Source: Cliona cf. orientalis | Lineage: Eukaryota; Porifera; Demospongiae; Clionaida; Clionaidae | Direction of reading: 5' to 3' | NCBI GenBank assembly: GCA_963930775.1 | Contig: OZ005697.1 | Span: 3,494,292 to 3,558,291 of the forward strand | DNA: 64,000 nucleotides | Shown here: positions 55,675 through 64,000 of the stretch, one piece after another | How the letters are laid out: each line of letters begins with the position of its first letter | Numbering within the stretch: the first letter of the stretch is position 1 | Translations under genes and position numbers: made by a program | The notes under the pieces: generated by a model | The model's input: the letters and a program-made list of their open reading frames with translations, nothing else | Told to the model about the DNA's origin: nothing | Databases searched by the model: none

Positions 55675-56128
55675 GGTTGAAGCATTCAGCCTAACTCTCT
55701 TAGGCCCTTGTGGCCGCTTACGCCTGAAGCATGTCAGGCTTACCCAGACTGGTGTAACAAGAATATTCTGGCGATGTATCTAGATTTCTACCCAGTCAAG
55801 AACTCTCTCTCTCAGTTTACCAAAGCTGTTTTTCACTACTGGGATGAGATAGTAAAGTCTTGGCACTAGTAGCACAACACAGCACTGCACAGCTAGTAGA
55901 ACTTACCAAACTCACCAAAATCCTACCCGTTGTGCTACTAGCACAACGGGTAGGATTTTGGTGAGTTTGGTGAGTTTGGTAAGTTCTACTAGCTGTGCAG
56001 TGCTGTGTTGTGCTACTTAGGTTGAAGCATTCAGCCTAACTCTCTTAGGCCCTCGTGGCCGCTTACGCCTGAAGCATGTCAGGCTTACCCAGACTGGTGT
56101 AACAAGAATATTCTGGCGATGTATCTAG
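55675..56128. repeat. 110-bp direct repeats bracketing an inverted block and a palindrome
   Basis: A unit containing TTGAAGCATTCAGCCTAACT and GGCGATGTATCTAG stands at 55675-55782 and 56021-56130, with a single clear difference (CCTTGTGG against CCTCGTGG). Between them 55827-55866 is the inverse of 7618-7664 in the sister duplication, and 55868-56017 is a long palindrome. Copy 1 has none of the 110-bp repeats. Confidence 0.85.
55868..56017. repeat. 150-bp near-perfect palindrome
   Basis: AGTAGCACAACACAGCACTG runs inward to CCCGTTGTGCT, then ACT, then the exact complement. The right arm has one additional 10-bp GTGAGTTTGG unit. The arms are about 69 and 79 bases. Such an inverted repeat is unstable in cloning and suggests a recent event. 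Confidence 0.9.
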
Positions 56129-56556
56129 CTTTGGTAAATACGATGAGGTAATCTTTAACATGAACTCTCAACATATGTGATGTTCTATACATTTAATTTA
56201 TAAACCATCACCACTGGTGAATAAAACTGGCATGACATGGACAAAAATTATTACGAAGTCATGAACATAATATTATATTCGTGATTGAAACCTGATTAAA
56301 GCAATATAGCTAGATTTATTTTTTATAGCAGTCTTTTTTTATGGGTACCAGGATTATTATACAAAGTAATAAAATAACCAATTATTAAGATACGTACTGT
56401 AATATTACACTGAGTTACATACATCGCCGTAAGAATACATGGTCGTTGGCCTGAAGAATAGGTAAAGATCGTCAAGAGAAAATGAATTGTAAACGTGAGT
56501 GAGGTGCATGTGGTAATGACCATAACATTAATTTTATACACACAACATTATACCAC

Positions 56557-56596
56557 TAGCCTCAAGCTTGTTCCCAAAAACCAGGGGATGAGGCTA
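56557..56596. mobile_element. 40-bp hairpin remnant of a TAGCCTC element
   Basis: TAGCCTCAAGCTTGTTCCC and its imperfect complement GGGGATGAGGCTA face each other. It belongs to the family at 44629; the target duplication is not clear. Confidence 0.55.
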
Positions 56597-56839
56597 ACCT
56601 AATATATTACTTCATGATAATTACTAACAGCTTTTCTTATAAAACCAAAATTTCTACATCATATAAATATACAAAAATATAGCTATGTCCCAAAGTTAAG
56701 AATATTAATTATAGTTCTCGTGCAGAGTAAAAAAAACATGTTCTTCTGAAGACGGTTGGTCATTTCTGGTGACATCCAGTATCCACTTTTCTCATATCCT
56801 CGTCCCACTTCATGGCATACCCAGGTCCCTGGTCATGAT

Positions 56840-56896
56840 ATCTACCGAGTGCATCCCACCTACTATGTCGCTTGCTATCGCAACATAGTTCTGGGT
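56840..56896 (+). pseudogene. 57-bp fragment identical to the 208-aa gene
   Basis: Bases 56840-56896 repeat 1821-1877 exactly (ATCTACCGAGTGCATCCCAC to GTTCTGGGT). On the right the match stops at TAGTCTCGTGACCCAGCC, the end of a TAGTCTCG-type element. It is not a gene. Confidence 0.85.
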
Positions 56897-57957
56897 TAGT
56901 CTCGTGACCCAGCCCCCTAAACGCACGCGAAGAGGGCTCAGTATCAGCTTAGTTGCAACTGTTATTAGCTAGAAAATAATTTTATTTTGTGTATAATATA
57001 CCAGTAGACTCAAACATACTGTACACTTTGACACTGATAGATTTCTATGGAAGCATTTATGTTTACATGACATTATAATAATATTATGTTTATGTTTGAA
57101 AATTAACTGTGGAACTGTGCAACTTTAAATTCAATGAATACATCCCATGTTACCTTATTTCCTCCTCCAATACTCTATTTGTCTATTTTATTAGAATGAT
57201 GTGTGTGCATCTAAAGAGGACATCTAAAGTACAAGATGGCTCTGACCGAGTCTGTAACGGATCCCTGATTCCACAGCTACTATTGCTGCTAAAGCATAAA
57301 GATTATGATTTGTGTAATTATGCACCATTGTGTTGTAACAGTTGGATAAAGGATTCTTTTGTATGAGCACGCTATACTAGCAAGAATGGGCTTTGAAGTG
57401 TGGCTATTGCGCAATTGCATGTACGCAGTGAGAGCATGTGGGTGGCTAAAAATTATTCAAGTTTGAGTGATGATAACATGGAAACGGTAACTGCAAAATA
57501 CTTAATTCTGAGGCGGTTTTCACATAGATCTATCATATTATAACTAGTAGTAACATGAATCTGAGTCCAAAAAAATGGTCAGGACTGCTGTTCGGTAGCG
57601 AAACTCGGTGGTCATCTTGGAGTGGTGGAAAAAGTAGGTCCGACAAAGCGGTCTGTAAGTCGGCTTTGGTGGCACCTATGAAGTTGAAACAAGCGGCGAC
57701 GGTCATTTTATGGATAAAGCTATAATATGAACTTTCTTCTGATTTTACAGCGTGTTCAGGTCTCAAGATATAACTTGAAAAAGAACCACAATTTTTTGGG
57801 ATTTTCTGGCTTCCATCCTGCAAGGTCAACCGTGTCTGCAAATAAATTGGCTTGTGCGCATAACGACTGCATTAAAAAGTGTCTCTCTTTCACTTTTATG
57901 GCTATCCCCCCCCCCCCCCCCCCACGCACACACACATACACCAGCAAAAAAATTATC
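56897..57957. other. No gene seen; poly-C tract
   Basis: The left edge is one end of a TAGTCTCG-type element. A run of about 17 C lies near 57907-57923. The missing C-terminal exon of the kinase could not be found here on the minus strand. Confidence 0.4.
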
Positions 57958-60900
57958 TCACTGTTTAGCTACTGGCGACAATAGCCACGAATTTAACCAA
58001 CATATCTGCAGTCCAACAAAAAGGGCCAGATGACCAAACGAGAAGACATCAAGGCTGGGGCCATAGCGAGATGATGCCTCCAAAGCTTCAGGAGGCATGT
58101 ACAGCATCGTTCCAGGTAATCGAGACAGTGTCCTAGCTAGCTGGCCGGGCTGTAGGTTCACGATACGAGAGTTGCCGAAATCAGTTATCTTGGCCACGAA
58201 AGAAGAGGTCAGTAGCACATTCTTTGCCGTCAAGTCCCTGTGGATGATTTGAGGAGTGTGTTTGTGCAGGTAGAGAAGGCCCCTGGACACGTCCTCCAGA
58301 AAGGATCGCTTCAACGCTAGAGGGATGTCGGGAACTGTTTCAATCAGATCATCGAGATTCCCATCCAGTCTCTCCATCAGCAGCACAGGGAGTTGGAAGT
58401 CAGGGAGGAAACACACACCCAGGAATTGGGTGATGTTGGGGTGACGAAGGTCAGACATCAGCTGGCATTCCTGCACATACTTGCCAGCAACATTTTCCAC
58501 TCCAGCATTAGCAGTATCAATGAGAATATCATGAATCTTCTTTCCAGCACAAATCAGACCATTCACTTCAACCTAAAGATCAGAAAATAATTATTTTGAT
58601 GATAGTTAGATTAGGCTTACCATGACACTGAAATTATACTTAAGGTACCATTTAATTGCGTGGGCGTGAGGTGCACATGGGGGATATGACACCTAAACCA
58701 CATCAAAGTCATTAGTGAGGTGCATGTTGTGTAACCACGCCCTTTTAATTGCACAGGTCTCAGGGGTGTGGCTGCTAGAGCCGGAAGTGTTCATTTAATA
58801 TCCTCCATGGACCGGAAGCCGAGCCGGAAGGGAGGGGCCAGGCCACGCCCAAAACATCACCACCCTGTGCCTCAAGGACCACCATTTTCAATCAAGTGCC
58901 GACTGGCCACCGAATGTCCACCGGAAGCCCACAATCAATCCCAATTAAAACCCACAGCTTCCTCAAGGCCAAAACACACACAAACACTTAGAGGCCGTTC
59001 TGCCACACCGCCCACACAAGAGCTCACCTCATTTCCTGTGTGGGCGGAGTAACAACACGTCATCGCAACCACATCCGCTTCAAACCATCGTCAGCTTCCG
59101 TCCAGCCGTACGGTCCCCTCGATCGCACCGGCGTACAGTGCCTCATTAACTGACATGGCCTCACCTTTGACCTCCTGCCACGCCCCCAAAGCCTCCTCGC
59201 GGGGTTCAAAGGTCACCACCGCATCCGGGACACGCCCACCTATCGCCGAGGTCAAGTCTTAGGCGCCGATATCCAAGCACTGGCCCGTGAAGCCACGCCC
59301 AATCGGAAGCAATAAAACCTGCATTAACGCACATGCACACACTCCACACAGTGCCAGGAACACGCCCACATGCTTAATTAGGCCCAATTAAGCTTTTTTT
59401 TTTTTTTTTTTTTTTTTTTCAAGCTACCGTGCACACTAAGCAGAAAAAAAAAGAGCGGCACATAATTAGCAATGTGCATATACTAGGCTCACATAATACT
59501 CCTATGTGCAATAAGTAGTGAATGTCTAACGTACAGTGTATAATATTATGGTTATTAGTGCTGATCATTGTCCAGAAAACCACATAATACACCTAGGATG
59601 CACAGTAGAGCCATACAAAGCAAGCAAACAACCTATACTCCAATTTTGAGAAAGTTTCTAAATAACGCACACCACGGATATTCCCCTTTTTTCACGTAGC
59701 GCGTGGGCGGAAAACATTGCAAACGTATGGCTTCCCTATACAAACATATGGGAAAACTTTAAAGGGCCGTAACTTTAATTCTAAGGTGTGAATCAAAATT
59801 CCGCTTCCAAGAAATTTCCAGGTATGATCCATTCTGCGTGCTCATATGAATAGTTTGTCGTGAATAGCTTCCCAGAGTCTTAAACATTATTTACATTAAA
59901 TCTTTTTTTTTTTCTACTTAGTGTGTAACAAGCTACCGTGCACACTAAGCAGAAAAAAAAAACAACTGCGGCACATAAGTCTACGTACCTGCATTGTATA
60001 GGTTCGCACAAATTAATACGCACTTAGGCTTATTTTATATTGATCGTTTACCATGTAGATACGTACACTGCAATACTTTATGTACATTTGGTATATATTA
60101 CTATGGTAACAACATCTAATGTCACTAAAACTATTCTTCAGTAGAGCATCCATAGTCAAGTCATGTTCAAAACAGCTACCCTAGCCCACAATAATTTAAT
60201 CAGTGTACAGTGGCTGTACGATTTAGCATTGGTATACCATAGTAACAATACCAAGTACCTTAGATGATTTCCACCCGCTCTAACTGCGCCTGCGGCGCAG
60301 TTAGAGCTTGTTGGAAATCATCTAAGGAGCTACCATGCAATATTCACACACTATAGTCATCCCGAGTATTACTGTAAACCAGAAACCACCACATAGTTGA
60401 GCTGGATGCCCATACAATCGGAAACAAGGCCGTCTATGCTCCTAAAGCCTAGAAACTCAGAGTATATGATCAGTGTTGAGGTTCAGTACCAGTGGCCACT
60501 GCAATACGTTACTTCCTACTAGTACTCAAGATCACCACAGCACACACACAAGGCTAGGGGAAGAGGTTCAGTACCTGTGGCCCCTGCAACACGTTCAAGC
60601 ACTTCGTACTAGTACTCAAGATCACCACAGCACACACACAAGGCTAGGGGAAAAGCACAAAACAATTTTAGTTATGTTTCTCAACTAGATGTACTTTCCC
60701 ACACATCCACACATACATAGCTAAATTAAAACTATAGCTGTATTACCCCACCTACCTCTCAGCAAAAACGGGAGAGTTACTGTTGTGGCTGAAAAAAAAT
60801 GGTCCGAAAAGCACCACAGTCGAGCTGGATGCGTAGTAGAGCCATACAATGCAAGCAGGCACCCAAACAGCAATATGCACAATCTTCGGTAAAGGGTCGT

Positions 60901-62562
60901 CAACGTACGCCGCGCGCCCGTAAAATTTTTTTCGCGTGCCCGTAAAAATGTTTTGGCAAACATTGCAAGTGAATGGCTTCCTATACAAACTTCAAAGAGC
61001 CATAACTTTAATTCTAGGGTGTGAATCAAAAAAGTCTCTCGATCAAAGTTCGTAATTTGAGCCATTCTGCGTGCCCATATAAAACTTACGGTCCCAACCG
61101 CTCCCCAGAGTCCCAATAATTAAAATCTTTTTTTTTTGTTCTACTTAGTGTGTAATTTTTTAAGGTACCATTAAATTGCGTGGGCGTGAGGTGGGGGATA
61201 TGACACCTAAACCACATCAAAGTCATTAGTGAGGTGCATGCTGTGTAACCACGCCCTTTTAATTGCACAGGTCTCAGGGGTGTGGCTGCTAGAGCCGGAA
61301 GTGTTCATTTAATATCCTCCATGGACCGGAAGCCGAGCCGGAAGGGAGGGGCCAGGCCACGCCCAAAACAGCCCCACCCTGTTCCCCAAGGACCACCATT
61401 CTCAATCAAGTGCCTACTAACCACCGGATGTCCACCGGAAGCCCACAATCAATCCCAATTAAAACACACAGCTTCCTCAAGGCCAAAACACACACAAACA
61501 CTTGGAGGCCGTTTTGCCACACCGCCCACGCAAGAGCTCACCTCATTTCCTGTGTGGGCGGGGCAACAACACGTCATCGCAACCACATCCGCTTCAAACC
61601 ATCGTCAGCTTCCGTCCAGCCGTACAGGCCCCTCGATCGCACCGCCGTACAGTGCCTCATTAACAGACATGGCCTCACCTTTGACCTCCTGCCACGCCCC
61701 CAAAGCCTCCTCGCGGGGTTCAAAGGTCACCACCGCTTCCGGGACACGCCCACCTATCGCCGAGGCCAAGTCCCAGGCGCCGATGTCCAAGCACTGGCCC
61801 GTGAAGCCACGCCCAATCGGAAGCAATAAAACCTGCATTAACGCACACGCACACACTCCACACAGTGCCAGGAACACGCCCACATGCTTAATTAGGCCTA
61901 TTTAGCTTTTTTTTTTTTTTTTTTTTTTAAGTCGTTGCGGTTAATAGTTAAGCAAGAATGCTTTGATCTTGCTTTGATGTGGGCAATTACCGGCCTTTTC
62001 TTCAGGGGCCACTCCCGGTCGCTAATTACACGCGCATAATCATCCCTGGCCGATTCTGGACACGCCCACCTTCGACCAAAAGCACTCGTATGGCCTCTTC
62101 GGCCACGCCCCTTCACGATTCGCTAATTGAATTAGCTATTCCTGACGCTCACGCCCACGCAATTAAATGGTACCTTAAGTCGTTGCGGTTAATAGTTAAG
62201 AAAGATTGCTTTGATCTTGCTTTGATGTGGGCAATTACCGGTGTTTTCTTCAGGGGCCATTTCCGGTCGCTAATTACACGCGCATAATCATCCCTGGCCG
62301 ATTCTGGACACGCCCACCTGCGGCCAAAAGCACTCGTATGGCCTCTTCGGCCACGCCCCTTCACGATTCGCTAATTGAATTAGCCAATCCTGACGCTCAC
62401 GCCCACGCAATTAAATGGTACCTTAAATACCTCTTCCACTGATCCATAGGAGCCAGTGCCCAGTTGTTTTCCAGTGGCTCTGCCTTGCACTGTAAATCTC
62501 GCGATGTCGCGGTTATTACACAGAGCACGTAAACGCTGTCTCTGCTGTCGTTCAGCCATCAT
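57958..62562 (-). CDS. Tyrosine-kinase-like protein kinase, two exons, C-lobe truncated
   Basis: Exon 1 62562-62431 (MMAERQQRQRLRALCNN; donor GAAGAG|GTATTT), exon 2 from 58572 (acceptor ATCTTTAG|GTTGAA), phase 0. The motifs are in order: glycine loop GTGSYGSVEEVEVNG, Lys in CAGKK (about 54), LRHPNITQFLG, catalytic loop IIHRDLTAKNVLL, DFGNSR, a PGTMLYMPPEA activation-segment end and DVFSFGHLALF. The catalytic residues are all present. After FGHLALF either a GTTGGA donor (exon end 58018) leads to an exon not found, or the frame runs on 20 codons to a stop at 57958; either way the rest of the C-lobe is missing. No signal peptide or membrane helix is encoded here. Such kinases are numerous in sponges. 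The 3.9-kb intron is almost entirely transposon. Confidence 0.75.
60258..60327. repeat. 70-bp hairpin
   Basis: CCTTAGATGATTTCCA and GCTCTAACTGCGCC are mirrored by GGCGCAGTTAGAGC and TGGAAATCATCTAAGG around a TGC loop; only a small central bulge is unpaired. Confidence 0.85.
60478..60654. repeat. Two tandem copies of an 85-88-bp unit
   Basis: Each contains GGTTCAGTACC and ACTAGTACTCAAGATCACCA followed by CAGCACACACACAAGGC. It lies in the kinase intron. Confidence 0.9.
61160..62426. mobile_element. TTAA-flanked GGTACC element, copy 3, with doubled right end
   Basis: This resembles 18931-19846 but includes the 120 bases missing there, and the right-hand ~248 bases (from GTCGTTGCGGTTAATAG) are present twice, 61930-62178 and 62179-62426, each ending CCTTAA. 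A 207-codon frame on the plus strand and a 92-codon frame on the minus strand (61605-61883, with a hydrophobic start) are both shared with copy 1; no domain is recognised in either. Confidence 0.75.
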
Positions 62563-63215
62563 TAGATTATGTTTGTGAACACGCCCACATGCATAATAAT
62601 TACTATGACAGATCTCGCGTAGCTACAATCCACACGCAATATTGTGGTTTATACTTCCCTCAGCGATGTTTCTCCTTTTCCTGTGTGGAAATTATTCGAG
62701 GTAGGTCTACTTAATAGTCTGGGTGCCAGCATAGATAATAGATGGTGCCAGCCCCTTCACATGGCACCCAGACGAAGGTCTACTGGATATACTAAGTTAA
62801 TATGATATCGGTTGGCATTCAACTTCGATTGTCTCAGCTCATGTCACTGATATGGAAAGCTTTGTCAGGACTGAACTTAAGCTGGTCCACCAAGAAAACA
62901 GATTAAATTTATGAGGTCATCCAAACACACTGAATACTTTCTGGGATGTTGATGTTACAAATAACTTGAGGGTGTACAAATATGATATCAGTTGGCAATA
63001 TAATTGATGACTGTAAATATCTATAGTTTACACTGACATTGTATGTTATTGTGTACAGATGTGTATGTGTGTACCTTTTTTGGTTATCAGTTTCGCAATG
63101 TTGATCAGTTTCATAATGTCGTTATTGTCTCCCTCCCTCCCCCTCTCTCTCTCTCCCTCCCGCCCTCTCTTTCTCCCCTCCCCCCCCCCCCCCCTTATCT
63201 CTCTCTCTCTTTCAG
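62563..63215. other. Kinase upstream region with a relic of an ABCA-like exon
   Basis: 62811-62915 resembles the second half of the exon at 63216 (YRLAFNF, then after a frameshift VTDMESFVRTELKLVHQENR) but is broken by TGA. A shorter trace lies near 62975. From 63120 a CT/C-rich tract forms the polypyrimidine part of the acceptor at 63215. Confidence 0.5.
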
Positions 63216-63425
63216 ATTCTCACCACCCATGCCATGGAGGAGGCTGACCATTTGCATACGAGGATTGGAATAATGAACTTTGGTCGTCTTCGCTGTCTGG
63301 GGACTCAGTATTGGCTCAAGTCTAAACCCAGTACTGGATACCAGTTGGCGTTCAACTGTGTTCCAGAGTGTGTCTCTGATGTGGAGCAGTTTGTCAGAAA
63401 TAACTTTTTTGTCTATAAATCTTAG
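63216..63425 (+). pseudogene. ABCA-type transporter exon, cut off by a repeat
   Basis: TCTTTCAG| opens ILTTHAMEEADHLHTRIGIM, NFGRLRCLGTQYWLKSK, TGYQLAFNCVPECVSDVEQF, VRNN. This is the end of an ABCA nucleotide-binding domain (H-loop TTH, MEEA, RIxIMxxGxLRCxG, LKxxxxTGYxL). After VRNN the frame enters TTTTTTGTCTATAAATC, a repeat also at 35642, and stops. The other exons are not in the window, so this is a gene fragment or the truncated end of a gene. Confidence 0.7.
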
Positions 63426-64000
63426 AATTCTTGCTTAAATAGCAAAGGATACACAATAGCCAAAAATTAATAATGGCTAATCGGGTGTGCACCCGGTGAC
63501 ATAACTAATTACTTACAGTAACAATACAATAATATGAAAGGCTGTCCACATTGAAACATATGCAGGTACATGTAGGGTATAGCCTCGTCCCCAGACCATT
63601 CCTAACTTTTCAATTTTGTGATTGCATGCAAAATTAGCGAAAATACATATACATGTAAGTGTGGCTACTCCTTGTAAAATAATGAATTAGCCTCGTACCC
63701 CTGAGGCCCTTTGAAAAGGGGGAGAAACATTCATACATGTATGTACGTACCTATTATGCTTGCTTGGTGTCCGTATCGAGAGCGGAGGGCTCAGATCGTT
63801 CGTTCCTTGGAGAGGGAGGGGGTGGTATTGATATTGATTAGGTATAAAATTGAATTAGGACAACAAAAAGCATTATTCAGTCAGTCTGAGAGTCACTTAG
63901 TTATGTGTGCATATAGGCCAAAATTTCTAAGATTTTGAATGTGGTTCTTAAAATAGGACAATGCATATTACATGATTAATAATTGTATAACTGACTGTAG
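63405..64000. other. Repeat sequence and element ends; no gene
   Basis: 63405-63540 matches 35642-35790. TAGCCTCGTCCCCAGACC (63578) and TAGCCTCGTACCCCTGAGG (63689) are two left ends of the MULE-type family, without visible partners inside the window. Confidence 0.5.

Larger units (their letters stand above)
51405..56425 (+). repeat. Segmental duplication, copy 2
   Basis: Counterpart of 1-7925. It lacks the insertions at 2067 and 4553 of copy 1 and shows shorter simple repeats. It contains gene copy B and the rearranged block 55675-56128. Confidence 0.85.
59395..61158. mobile_element. Elements with CACACTAAGCAGAAAAA ends inside the intron block
   Basis: CACACTAAGCAGAAAAAAA near 59430 and TTTTTTTTCTACTTAGTGTG near 59911-59932 are inverted ends. 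A second such element runs from about 59937 to 61155. They share body sequence (CGTAACTTTAATTCTAAGGT) with 22620-22645. No transposase is seen. Confidence 0.6.
58640..62426. mobile_element. Nested TTAA-element block filling the kinase intron
   Basis: The outer edges are TTAAGGTACCATTTAATTGC at 58640 and CAATTAAATGGTACCTTAA ending at 62426, the two ends of the family at 18931. The left copy (58640 to about 59395) is cut at a T run; T-run elements and another family member fill the rest. Removing the block and one TTAA leaves an intron of about 78 bases. The right edge lies 4 bases inside the donor site. Confidence 0.8.

Noticed and set aside
61282-61905. 207-aa plus-strand ORF as a gene
   Set aside because: It lies wholly in a TTAA transposon, is Pro/His/Arg-rich, overlaps an equally open minus-strand frame and has no domain.

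Overview
This window is eukaryotic, AT-rich, intron-bearing and very rich in short inverted-repeat transposons. Its gene families point to a marine sponge (demosponge, Amphimedon-like): a tyrosine-kinase-like kinase of a type expanded in sponges, a secreted Cys-rich family with an RQHIWTFAAG motif, single-Ig-domain type I receptors, and a death-domain plus ankyrin gene built from 99-nt exons. The sponge assignment is an inference; no species can be fixed from the sequence alone.

Layout. 1-7.9 kb and 51.4-56.4 kb are two copies of one segmental duplication. Each carries a 208-aa single-exon gene of an unrecognised family, perhaps RhiA-like, at 1377 and 52389. A dead copy lies at 1-304, a divergent tandem-domain relative at 49.9-50.9 kb and a 57-bp scrap at 56840. 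Relics of the last exon of a peroxiredoxin-6-like gene lie just inside the duplications at 8.9 and 48.3 kb. 10.9-21.5 kb holds a decayed death-domain/ankyrin gene, one exon of which is split by a 5,010-bp CACTG-ended transposon with a 3-bp target duplication. 22.8-35.6 kb is a repeat field: a 5.5-kb tandem duplication, twin 770-bp elements, an apparently intact 2.65-kb hAT transposon with a two-exon transposase, and an array of about 600-bp units with terminal inverted repeats and an internal tRNA-like Pol III promoter. 37.2-39.0 kb is an intact two-exon secreted-protein gene with a transposon in its intron. 40.2-47.2 kb is a cluster of Ig-type transmembrane receptor genes and fragments on both strands: one intact three-exon gene, one apparently split by an inversion, one decayed. 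57.9-62.6 kb is a kinase gene whose small intron was inflated to 3.9 kb by TTAA-flanked elements. The window ends in fragments of an ABCA-type transporter exon.

The likely functional genes are the two 208-aa genes, the 50.0-kb relative, the hAT transposase, the 298-aa secreted protein, the 316-aa Ig receptor and possibly the kinase. The Ig receptors with tyrosine-containing tails, the death-domain/ankyrin protein and the kinase are the sort of genes sponges use in recognition and signalling, but nothing in the sequence proves they act together. Most of the remaining sequence is mobile-element material, for which target duplications and terminal repeats can often be read directly.
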